Positions 1 through 9,837 of a stretch of DNA of 64,000 nucleotides are shown here, one piece after another; positions within the stretch are counted from its first letter, which is position 1; each line of letters begins with the position of its first letter. Both the position numbers and the translations under genes were made by a program. The stretch is taken from NCBI GenBank assembly GCA_014529385.2, contig CM043963.1, positions 105,927,912 through 105,991,911 on the forward strand, in the 5' to 3' direction. The notes beneath the pieces were generated by a model. That model ran no database searches. It was not told the DNA's origin and saw nothing but the letters and a program-made list of their open reading frames with translations. The DNA comes from Adiantum capillus-veneris (taxonomy: Eukaryota; Streptophyta; Polypodiopsida; Polypodiales; Pteridaceae).

Positions 1-1170
1 GTGGACCTTTGCTTCTCTCTATGTTTTAATGGAGTTAGCTTGGACAAGTGGTGGGTCTTGGAACAAAACCCCTTTGTAAAACATAGCATGGACATTACAA
101 GTGATGAGGAAAAATATCATTCAAGATATAACCTTATAGGTTGGAAAAGTGGTGATGGACCTTGACAAGTGGTGAAGGATACCATTTAAGATATACCCTT
201 ATAGGTTGGACAAGTGGTGGACCTTAACACCCAGTTATTCTTAATATAATGACATAGAGTGGATAAGTGGTGAATCTTAAAACCAAATCACTCATGCTAC
301 TAGGTATAATACGTTAGAGAAGTGGTAGACCTTGAATGTAAACACCCCATGTACAAAATATCATGGTTTTAGGGTGTTTCAATGGATCCTAGAATCTCGG
401 AGACATGGTAGATCTTGATTCTTTCCATGTTTGAATGGAACCTATCTTGGAAAAATGATGGAGGTTACTTCTCTCCATACTTCAACGGAGCCTAGCTTTG
501 ACAAGTGGTGAACCTTTGCTTCTCTCTATGTTTGAATAGAGTTAGCTTGGACAAGTGGTGGACCTTGGCTTCTCTCTATGTTTGAATAGAGTTAGCTTGG
601 ACAAGTGGTGGACCTTGGAATGAAACCCCCGTGTAAAACATATCATGGGCATTTCAAGTGGTGAGAAAGGATACCATTTAAGATATAACCTTATAGGTTG
701 GACAAGTGGTGGACCTTAATACATAGTTCTTCTTAATATAATGACATAGAGTGTATAAGTGGTGTATCTTGAGACCAAACCACTCGTGCTACTAGGGATC
801 CTAGCTTGGACAAGTGGTGGACCTTCGAAAAAAGTCCCCCTGTACAACATAGATGAGTTTTTTCATGTTTTAATGGAAGAGAGATTCGACAAATGGTGGA
901 GCTTGCTTATCTCCATGTGGATTTTAGAACTAGCTTGGACAAGTGGTGGAGCTTTGCTTTTTTACTCTTCATAATACAATGATGTATAGGTTGGTTACAT
1001 GGTGAATCTTAAGGCCAAACCTCCCATCTTACTAGAGATGATAGGTTGGACAAGTGGTCAACCTTCTATCATTTCTCCATGCCTATAATTAGACAATTAG
1101 TAGAACTAGCATCTTTCTATGTTGTCTAGAGCTGAGCTTGGACAAGTAGTGGACCTTGCTACTCTCTTCC
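1..1170 (+). repeat. Minisatellite block, forward orientation
   Basis: About a dozen diverged copies of a core reading GGACAAGTGGTGGACCTTG, joined by spacers such as 'cttctctctatgtttgaat'. It is the reverse complement of the core in the large arrays at 4.6-6.6, 9.8-19.9 and 22.1-24.1 kb, so this block is inverted relative to them. It runs off the window's left edge. Open frames inside it (for example 759-974) are products of the repeat and are not called as genes. Confidence 0.9.
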
Positions 1171-1944
1171 CTTGGATTTATAGTTTGAAGACTCATTATA
1201 TATACTTGCTTAGATCTATATAATTACTCATTAGTTAGGTTACAAGTGGGTATGTAATTTGTTAGCCTCAAGGACTTTGAATATTGAATAGTAAGAAAGT
1301 CAAGTGCTGGTTTGAAGATCTTTTGCTTATCTAAACTAGACTCTAACTCAATAATAAGTTTCATAAGTTCCACGAATTGTCCTATCTAGGCTCCAAAAGA
1401 GTCTTAATTGGTTTGTGCTAGATTATAACTTCCTTGATGGGGTAGAATCCTAGAAAAATGAGGCACTATAAGTTTTACCTTAGCTCAAATGGATTTTTCA
1501 CTTAAACTCGACTGCAATTTGGCTATCTAGTCTTTGTCTCGATGGAGTTTAACACTAGATACATAGCAGTGATATTTAAGCTTCATGTCTCTTCACTTGA
1601 TCGAGATATGAGACCATACTTTCAAGGTCACCACTTGTCTTACCTAAAGACCAATGTGAGACATGGGAGCAAGAAAGCCATCCGATATTGTTTTAAGGAC
1701 TATTACATAGGCAATCAATAACTTAAGTAAAGCAAAAAGACTTGGATCTTTCACAATTAATAACTTAAGTAAAGCCAAAAAGACTTGGATCTTTGACAGT
1801 TTTTTTCAAACTAAAAAAGCACAATCTCATGCTAACAAAACTATAAATCACAATTGAAAGGTTTGAACAAGAAAAAGATCAACAATCTTAATAAGAAGGA
1901 TACTTTTCATTTCATTTGATGATTACAAAATAAAATAAAGTCTC
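1171..1944. other. Noncoding stretch, no gene seen
   Basis: AT-rich sequence without a convincing frame. It holds a short direct repeat: 'aataacttaagtaaagc' followed by 'aaaagacttggatcttt' occurs twice within 1718-1800. The minisatellite core is nearly absent (one diverged trace near 1630). It probably marks the 3' flank of the minus-strand gene cluster. A transposon end could lie here, but I saw no terminal repeat. Confidence 0.5.
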
Positions 1945-2146
1945 TCAAGAAATTGATAAACAAAAAATGTAGGTGACTGCTTCATTATTTTGAGCAAAAA
2001 TATCAAAATCTCTATTGATTGAGCTCCATCTAGTAGTATCCTTTGTAAGATCCTGCAAGAAGGAATAAAAAGAAAGATTTGTTAGATACCATGCACATGA
2101 GTGTTCAAGCATGTGTATCAAGAATACATGACATGTCACTAGTACC

Positions 2147-3330
2147 TTAGGGTTGCTTTCTATCCAGCCTTAGAAGATTGTTCTCAGCTTTCACCTTATT
2201 TATATAAGCCTTTGCTGTGGTTGCCTTCAAAACTCCTTTTGTGTTACAACCCAATTGCCTAGCTAAAGTGGTCAATTGTGACGCCTTCATGCTTTCAATG
2301 GGTGTACGCTCCTTTGCCAAGATCTCTTGTATTTGGGCTCTTCTCATTTCATTGCGGTGGCTTGTGTCACTTGCATCTTCAATGATAGTTTCATCTCTGT
2401 CACCTTTTGCAGGTGGTATTCTTCTTGTAAAGAACACCTTAGCTGACGAAACATCATTTTTCTGCTTCCAATACTCCATGATTTGTTTGTATTCACTATC
2501 ATTTGTCACTATAGGTTGTCCATAAGGATTAGAAGCAATTAAATCACGCACATCCCTTCTCTCATCAAGCTGAATCAAGTATGGCAGTAGCTCCTCCAAG
2601 AGCATATTGTCAACCATCTTCTCAGCATCAAATTGTGGTGGAAAAATGCAATTGTTTGTTGGTGAAATACATCCATTGTAAGGAGAGTCATCAATAAGCA
2701 ATGTTCTTTGTGGATCACATTCAAACCCCATGGCAATTTTGGCTAGAGGCTTGAACATTGCCTCAACGTTTGGATTGTCGGGTCTAAACAATTTTTGAGT
2801 TTGAGCGGTGTAAATTGCAAAGAAAGGCAATGTATCCTCAGCTAAGTTGTTTAGTGCTGCAAGGATTTGATACACATTATTCCTAGTAGCTGTCGACCAA
2901 ATTGCAACATTAAACCTTTGTAAAATAGTCTTCAAGAATTGGATGCAACCTGGCCTGAGTATAATATATCTTTTTGAATCCATTTGCACTGAGTTGTGGT
3001 GTGAGGATGGTTGAGGGGACGTTTCAACAATAGACCATTTAAATCCAATATAATTGTAAGCATGGATTTCTCAACATCTACGCTACATGACGTAGTACCA
3101 ATTGGCAATAGCTCGTGAGTGGACTTTTCAGTCTCTTTTGATGTATGTTGCATTTTTGAAGCATCGATTTCTTGGTTCTCATTATTGGAAGCTGGCTCAA
3201 GTTGCACAACACTAGACTCTAGTATAGAAATATCATCCATCTTGGGCACTTTAGAAACCATAGAATCTATGGATTCTATAGTTGTTGACTGAACCATAGG
3301 AGCATTATCCATCCCAGTTTGTGAATCTAA
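2147..3330 (-). CDS. FCP1/NIF phosphatase-like protein with SAP-like tail, frameshifted
   Basis: HAD-type phosphatase-like protein of the FCP1/SCP1 (NIF) family, whose members typically dephosphorylate the RNA polymerase II tail. Seen: motif I as LDLNGLLLKR, motif II region WSTATRNNV, and motif III LLIDDSPYNG. The second Asp of the DxDx(T/V) motif is Asn, which should harm classical catalysis. Residues near the C-terminus (MKASQLTTLARQLGC) resemble a SAP DNA-binding motif. The first part (to about 2990) and the second part (from about 3010) are in different frames, so a one-base shift lies near 2990-3030, between motif I and KRYIILRPG. A 3' splice site (ttttcttag) at 3331 precedes the exon, and the first ATG is at 3312-3310. 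A possible last exon follows after a cttcttgcag acceptor at 2053 (to 1945). It is probably decayed; a sequencing error is the alternative. Confidence 0.75.
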
Positions 3331-3342
3331 GAAAACACACAC

Positions 3343-3965
3343 ACAAATGGTATCTCAAAACCACTAGAATTTTATTCACCATATTTATATGTAGAACTCC
3401 TAGTAAGAAATTTATTTAAGGTAAAGTCGTTAGAATCCTTGCAACCATTTTCAGCACTCGTACACCAAACACCACTTGTCTAAAATACAATCTACTAACT
3501 CAACATTTTCCATCCTACACTTTATTAAAGATGAGTACTTAAAGTGAAAACTAAAAGCCACCCTTGTTGAGGAAACATGGATACAAGGGCCACTAAATGT
3601 CCAACCTAGACTACAAGAAAATAATTAGAGATTTGGCTTAGATTTGGATTCAAAGGCCACCACTTATTCAAGTAAGATAACTCCACTTGTTTAAGACAGT
3701 AATGTTTGAAGCCCCACCACTTGTCCAACCTAGACATTGATTAAATTTTGGTAAGATTTATCACATATCTAGAGTAGAATCAAGATTCTATGGCCAAGGT
3801 AGTCAAATATGTTAGACAACACACAAAGCATAAGAGCACTCTAGATTCTCGTTGAGCATAAACTAAACAATAATCAAATGTTATATTCACTTGAGATTTC
3901 ATCCATGAAAAATGAAAATGATGCATGTACTTGAGATTTCCATCCATGTACAATACTTTACAATG
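3343..3965 (-). other. Spacer or intron between SET and FCP1-like exons
   Basis: No convincing coding sequence. Scattered cores of the same minisatellite occur (about 3465, 3655 and 3710, reading ccaccacttgtccaacctaga). Because it lies between two minus-strand coding blocks and ends in a good 3' splice site, it may be an intron of one long gene or an intergenic gap between two genes. Confidence 0.5.
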
Positions 3966-4519
3966 TCAAGTAAAGTTATAGTCAGCAAACAACTCTTCTC
4001 CTGCTTCAACTTGACAAATAGTCTCAATGCATACATGGCCATATTCTTCTGACTTGATGTGTGAAGAGGTGCATTTATGCCAAGGTGGCAAATTTGGATC
4101 AAATGTATAGCGTACGTTGGGACAGACATTTGTACTGTGAGAACTATTTATATAGCCCGACACGTTTCCTTCTTCTACACAACCAATAATGTATGATTGA
4201 TCTTCCTCTTCTTCTATCTTTGGATCCTCTAGAAGACAATATTTATAATCTCTTGGAAATATTTTGCATATCTTTTTCCAGTCTTGAAATCTATACTTAT
4301 GCCCTCCATAGTTTAGAATAGTCAAACCACTTTCCAGGGTAGTATGCACAAATAGCCCATAACCAGCTCCTTCAATACATGAAAGTCGCACTTCAAAATC
4401 CACACCGTTAATATGGAAAATTACATCTTTGGGATAGGAAAAGTTGGTGTCCCAAAAGGATCTTCATGCCAATCATAGTGTGAAATACATCTAGTTTTAT
4501 ATCACTTAACTCCTTTGTG
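3966..4519 (-). CDS. SET-domain protein (lysine methyltransferase-like), disrupted
   Basis: SET domains transfer methyl groups from S-adenosylmethionine to lysine, usually on histones. Seen in order: GAGYGLFV (the usual GxG start), a variable middle rich in acidic residues, the pseudoknot-forming GYINSSHSTNVCPN (family: RFINHSCxPN) and AGEELFADYNF (family: GEEL..DY). The coding sense extends upstream of the longest frame: DVIFHINGVDFEV in the same frame, then YDWHEDPFGTPTFPIPK and TKELSDIKLDVFH in other frames, so there are at least two small frameshifts. A 3' splice site (tctttttgcag) lies at 4520. The NHSC motif is altered to SSHS, so activity is doubtful. It is co-oriented with the ParB-like and FCP1-like genes and may be a domain of one long protein. 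Confidence 0.75.
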
Positions 4520-4619
4520 TCTGCAAAAAGAAGAAAATATTATGCATAAAATAATGACAATATCAAAGAAAGATATCATTATTTTATAGTCCAATAGGTC
4601 CATTGTATGGAAGACTTAG

Positions 4620-6600
4620 AGTGCCTCTTACATGGTGCCTCCAAGGTTTCCAAAAAATAAAATCATTGGAAAAAAAAGCCACTGTGTCTCCAATCTATTG
4701 CCCATTTGAAGCATAGAGAGAACCAAGGTCCACCACTTGTCCAAGCTAGACATGGAGCATTGACACAAGATCCAACACTTATCCAAGAACCCTATAGTAT
4801 ATGTGGTAACATGGGATGCATTGATGCAACAAAAGTAGTCTAGCCTCCTCATCCATCTCTTTTTTCTTGTAGCCTAGAGGGATTAGTTTCAAGGTCTATC
4901 ACTAGTCAAAAACTACACATAGAACATTGATACAAGGTTCCACCACATGTGAAACCTATCATCTCTAGTAGCATGGATGGTTTGATATCAAGGTTCATCG
5001 CGTGTCCTACCTATACTCTATTGTAGCATATATTCTGGTTTGGTGGTACTACACTTGTCCAAACTTGGCTTGTTGTTGATATCTGGAGGTAATCAAGGGT
5101 CCTCCACTTGTCCAAGTTAGGCATATAAAAAAATTGCAAGGTCCACCATGTGTACAACATATGATTGATTATAGCATGCATGGTCTTATTTCATGGGCAA
5201 CCATCTTCTCTCCAACATGTGTCCAACCTCGGCTCCATTGAAGCATGGAGAGAAGCAAGGTCCACCACTTATCAAAGCTATTATTTTCTCCCAGTGCTTT
5301 CAAAACCCATAATACGTTGTACATGGGGGGGGGGGATTCTTGTTTCAAGGTCCACCCCTTGGCTAAGATTGGATCCATTGAAACATAAAGAGAAGCAAGC
5401 TCTACCATTTGTCCAAGCTAGGAGCCATTGAAACATGAAAACCCCATAATATGTTGTATACGGGGGGTGTTTTTCAAGGTCTACCACTTGTCTAAGCTAT
5501 GGTCCATTGGAACATGGAGAGAAGCAAAGCTCCACCACTTTTCTAAGCTAGGATCCATTGAAACATGGAGAGAAGCAAGCTCCATTGTTTGTCTAAGCTA
5601 GGCTCCATTGGAACATGGAGAAAACAAGCTCCACCACTTGCCTATTATTGCATAGAGATTCTGGTTTGAAGGTCCACCACTTGTCCAACCTTGCCTTCAT
5701 GTATGGAGATAATCAAGAGTGCAATGCTTCTCTAAGCTAGGGACATAAAAGTTTCAAGGTCCACTACATATACGATCTATGATGGGTTGTAGCATGGGAG
5801 GTTTCATTTTAAGGTTCACCACTTCTCCAGCTCCGCTTGTCCAACCTCAGATCCATTGAAGAATGAAGAATAAAGGTGTACCAACTCTCCAAAATAGGCA
5901 AGACAATCTCTATAAAAACCCATGAATTGTTAATATATGCTATGCTGTGGAGTTTTGTTTGAAGTTCCACTCCTTATCCAAGCTACAATCCATTGAAGCA
6001 TGGAACTAAGTAAGATATATCTCTAGTCCAAGATAGGATCCATTGAAACATAGAGAGAATCAAGGTCCACCACTTGTCCAAGCTATGCATGGGTAATTGA
6101 TATAAGGACCACTACGTTTTCACCTATACTATGCTCTATCATGGATGGTTTCATATCCCACCAATTTTCCAACCTATTTAGTAGGTTGTATTATGGGGGT
6201 TTGGTTTCAAGGTACTTCACTTGTCTAAGGTGGGTTCCATTGAACATGGAGAGAAACTATGTCTACCACTTGTCCGAAATATGCTCCTTTAAAACATAAA
6301 AACAAAGTCCACCACTTGTCCAAGCTAAAGTTTCTCTCCATTGAAGCATGGAGAGAAACAAGGTCTACCACCTGTCCAAAATATGCTCCATTGAAACATA
6401 AAAGCAAGGTCCACCACTTGTCCAAGCTAATATAACAAATGGGTGTTGGTTACAAGGTGTACCACACTTGTCTAAACTAGTCTTAATGCAAGGTCTACCA
6501 CATGTCCAAGCTATATGAGCTTGTTTTGAAGGTCTACCACACCTCTTGAAATTAGGATCCATGTAAGGTCCACCTTTTGTCAAGCTATGCATTTAATGAG
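4620..6600 (-). repeat. Minisatellite block inside the minus-strand gene cluster
   Basis: Diverged copies of the core ccaccacttgtccaagcta separated by 'ggatccattgaaacatggagagaagcaag', with a spacing of about 50-60 bp. Orientation is opposite to 1-1170 and the same as the main array. It sits between the methyltransferase-like exon (ending about 7110) and the SET exon acceptor (4520), so it may be the body of a large intron. A run of nine Gs occurs at about 5325-5335. Confidence 0.85.
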
Positions 6601-7090
6601 TACTAAAACTAAGTAAATTGCAGTACTTACATACCTTTACAAGCTCATTAAGATTTTGGTCTCTAAGGCCGGCCACCACCACATGTCTAATCTATGCTCT
6701 AATTGATTACTTATGCTAGTTCTCAAAGTCCAAACATAAGCTCCCTTCTAGCAAGGTTAGTTTAAATTTAGGCTCCAACACCTGTCTTAGCTAGGTTTAA
6801 TTTATGAAGCATCACCATTTAACCATGCTACGATCTAATGTATCATATCAAGGGGGTATTGATAAAAGGTCCAAAACTTATTGAGTTCAAGCTCTTAAGT
6901 AATTAAGTCTTTGTGAGTATTAAATGTTATAGTTTTAGCCTACAGATCCACCATTCAAAAACTCAAGTAATTTACTATTTACATTCAAACCTTGAATGCT
7001 TGAGATAAAAAATACAAGCTCAATCAATACTATATAAAGCAAAATCTAACATTAAGAGTATCAAATCAGTAACAAGAAACACTAACATGC
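6601..7090. other. Noncoding, likely intron
   Basis: AT-rich, with a few decayed minisatellite cores (about 6675 and 6780). On the minus strand a GTATGTTTTG donor-like site follows the last recognisable codons of the upstream exon at about 7110, so this would be intronic. No independent gene seen. Confidence 0.45.
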
Positions 7091-7980
7091 ACAAGAAACT
7101 CAAAACATACGTGTCTCCATTTCCAAAAAGTCCTCCATTGACAGAGGATGGTGTTGTTGTTGTTCTTCTTCTCTTTGTGGAGAGCACTCCTCTGTAACAG
7201 GCACAATGTCGCCTGATTGCGAAGTGGATTGTTGAAGTCCAGCCCATTTTTATTATCTTCATGAGACTTAACAAAGTCTAGCAGCATGGTCTCCATGTTT
7301 TTTGCCTCCTCCAACTATCAATTAAAGCATATAACTTCTTTTTCTGTTGTATTCCTTCTTGTGCAACCAAGGAGCCATCACCAAAAACATCAACAAGCTT
7401 GCGGTCTTCAAAACAATATGTACGAATGTAGTGCTTGACCAAAGCTCTTTTTTGGCCTCCAAATTTGCAAATCTGGACATATCGTTATCTGCTACTTGAA
7501 GAAGAGAACAATCAATTGGCATGGGATGTTCCTCTGATCTTCTTCTCAGGTCTTCAAATGCATTGCCTTGTCCCAAGAAGGCAATAACTGTTAGGAATTG
7601 AATTGCTCCTTTGCAAGGAGCTGATGGAAAGTGATGCAATGCACCACAACAATGTAGCTCAGATTATCTCCCATGGCGTGAAAGGCACATTGCAATTTTG
7701 TGAAGTTAGTGAAATCCACAAATGCAAAAAAGACAAATCCAGGATCTGTTGACCTCCAGCAATAGCCAAGATCCCATCCAAAGCATTGTTAAATGTCTCC
7801 TCACTCCACTTCAAATTGCCTCCAACGTTTTTTGTCATATCTAAAACACATAAGCCAATAGGCACTTTATTATTGAAGTGGCGCATCAAGTAGAGATTGC
7901 CTTCCATTTGTAGGCTCACCACATAGATTGACCATGGCAATCTCTAGGCTCAGTTTTCTCCTTTTGAAGGTGAATTGCCC
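7090..7980 (-). pseudogene. Possible permuted DNA methyltransferase-like segment, multiply frameshifted
   Basis: This is the 3' part of the ParB-like gene. Joining frames by eye gives, in order: VVSLQMEGNLYLMRHFNNK, LCVLDMTKNVGGNLKWSEE, then DPGFVFFAFVDFTNFTK (7743 down), then EDLRRRSEEHPMPIDCSLLQ, then RALVKHYIRTYCFEDRKLVD, continuing VFGDGSLVAQEGIQQKKKLYA (7448 down). The last stretch resembles the end of N4/N6 DNA methyltransferases, where a conserved Lys-Pro/Leu-Val and helix precede a DxFxGxG S-adenosylmethionine loop. An earlier DP-aromatic motif in that order would be the permuted beta class. The C-terminus is Gln/Glu rich and ends near a GTATGT donor at about 7110. At least five frame changes are needed, so it is decayed. 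The methyltransferase reading is an inference; the classical DPPY is not intact. Confidence 0.4.
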
Positions 7981-8794
7981 ATTGCATGTATTTTATTGCT
8001 CCATCTGGAAAAGCCATTTTCTTTGTTCCACGCGTCAAACTAGATCTGATCCATTCCTCGCATAGCATTAAAATTGTTTTATAAACAACATCATTGATGT
8101 TATACATTTTGACCACCTCCTCCCAGTCTTTACATGGTGAAGACTCATTCAAATTGTTGAAGCCTTCAAGAAGTGCATCTTGAATCAATTTGTCTTGCTT
8201 CAACTGCTTGATTCGATCATACATGTCAGTTGCATCACCATCCTTTGCACTCTTTGACAGTAAAATCTTCTCATCTCTAATCTCTTCTTGAATAGTTCTT
8301 TACCTCTGATTCCTCAAGGCCACAAAGGTATCTAAATACAGTTGTTGGGGGTTTCTTATTCTCCTCTTCTAGATTTTCAATGATTTCTATCCAGCAATCA
8401 TAAACTAAATCAGAGTACGTGACCATGTGTGCCTGTTTAGCAATCCAACTTGCTGCTGCACTCATTCTTGCCAATCAAAGAAAAGCCTAAAAATAAATAG
8501 AGAAATAATTAAACTATTGAGCAAGATTTGTTAATTAAACACTATCAAAAAGACAAAGAAAATAACTTACATCCCATCCGGCACGAGATGCATGTCCCTC
8601 TGCAATTCCACTTGCTGCCTTTGGTGGTCGTCCTGAGAAGATCCATTGACTCCATAAATGTCTCAATATTTGGCTGTAAGGTTGCTTGACATACAATGCC
8701 TGAGCCTCCTCATTTGCAATGGCAGATATAGTAGTTGCAACAAATGGAGGAGCATTCACAACAATGCGAGCCTTTCTAAATTTATACACGCTAA
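7981..8794 (-). pseudogene. Middle part of ParB-like gene (helical, unknown), broken
   Basis: Continues the ParB-like gene. The first exon part reads APPFVATTISAIANEEAQAL and ends at GT-donor GTAAGT (8570-8565), after the codons for AGWD. An 84-bp intron ends at ttttag and exon 2 starts at 8486. A TGA at 8477-8475 interrupts an otherwise open LARMSAAASWIAKQAH frame; CGA to TGA is the simplest origin. A one-base shift near 8260-8290 moves the frame to RDEKILLSKSAKDGDATDMY, and then comes a mostly helical part ending QWAIHLQKEKTEPR. I recognise no named domain here. Charged helices suggest a linker or a DNA- or partner-binding module. Confidence 0.6.
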
Positions 8795-9757
8795 TCAGTC
8801 TTTCAAAGATCTCTTTGTTGTTTTGTTCATTGTGAAGCAAACTTTTGCAGCATAGATTGAATGCTGCCCATCAAGAATCCAATAATGATAATCTTTAATT
8901 TTTTGCTCCTCTACCTCTTCTACTGCCAAAGGAGTCCCCTTCTTTGATTTTGCATTTCGAACAGGCATCAAATATGCACATGCTGCAGGCTTGGTCGTAC
9001 TCCGTGAAAATCCAAATAACACACTTTCAGCGTGTTTTTTATCCATAATACGTGCATTATAGTGATCAGGAGCAAGCCAACAATTTTGAATAGGGATATC
9101 AAATTCCCTATATTGGAAAGGAAAATAATTTATGTACTTATTCATTCCACCTGTATCTTTTTCTTGTCCTTTCATGGCCTCAGCTTCTAAAACATCTGGA
9201 TCCACAATTCTCATCTTTGACATTGAACCCTCTGTTGATGAGGATGCCAAAGATGCCTTGTCTACATCCAAAATGGAACTAGTTCGCTTAGCTTCTACTT
9301 TCTGCACTTTTGCTTGCTTCTTTGTGGATGGTGGTCGTGAAGCTTTCACCTTTTTTCGTTGTAGTGTGGCAATGATGGAGCTTTGAAGTTGATCTGCTGT
9401 GATATTTGGATTTGATTCTGCAAACTTCCATCCTCGAGAAAACATTGTCTCTTCTTTGTTTCTAGACATGCGCTCCAATGCATATGCTCCTGGAGATAGT
9501 TGAAATTCTAGATTCATTGGAACTAGAATGTCAATGCATTCCACCTCTGGATGACTATCAACTACAGAGACAGATGCTTCCACAACTTGTCCAACATCTT
9601 CAAACAAGCTGTCATTCTCCTTTTTGGCAATAAATAGATGCACCTTATGAAATTGTGCACCCTCTATACCATGTATGTCCAAATACCATTTCCTAAGATC
9701 ATTGCAAGTATAGTCAACTGAGACAGCAACCCTTGCAACCTGTTTTTTTGGAGCCAT
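8795..9757 (-). CDS. ParB/DGQHR-like domain protein, N-terminal part
   Basis: The start ATG (9757-9755, MAPKKQVARV) lies five bases after a 3' splice site (tttgtttcag), so the 5' leader contains an intron. Residues about 1-125 are an unrecognised acidic region. Residues about 130-180 are Lys/Ser-rich and look disordered (possibly nuclear targeting). The final ~110 residues read FDIPIQNCWLAPDHYNARIM and then, after an insert, YHYWILDGQHSIYAAKV. That is the ParB/sulfiredoxin fold order: I-P-x-x-I, N-x-R, then DGQHR-like xxAA. ParB-family domains bind DNA and hydrolyse CTP, or act as nucleases; in many phages they precede DNA methylases. A frameshift at 8795-8840 moves to HNEQNNKEIFERLISVYKF. 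Confident on coding nature, moderate on the fold. Confidence 0.65.
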   Translation of the reverse strand: MAPKKQVARVAVSVDYTCNDLRKWYLDIHGIEGAQFHKVHLFIAKKENDSLFEDVGQVVEASVSVVDSHPEVECIDILVPMNLEFQLSPGAYALERMSRNKEETMFSRGWKFAESNPNITADQLQSSIIATLQRKKVKASRPPSTKKQAKVQKVEAKRTSSILDVDKASLASSSTEGSMSKMRIVDPDVLEAEAMKGQEKDTGGMNKYINYFPFQYREFDIPIQNCWLAPDHYNARIMDKKHAESVLFGFSRSTTKPAACAYLMPVRNAKSKKGTPLAVEEVEEQKIKDYHYWILDGQHSIYAAKVCFTMNKTTKRSLKD

Positions 9758-9837
9758 CTTTCCTGAAACAAAAAAAACCAAATGTTATTTTAACATATAC
9801 TTTTTTGTAATGGATTAAGTTTGTGTGAATACAAGTT

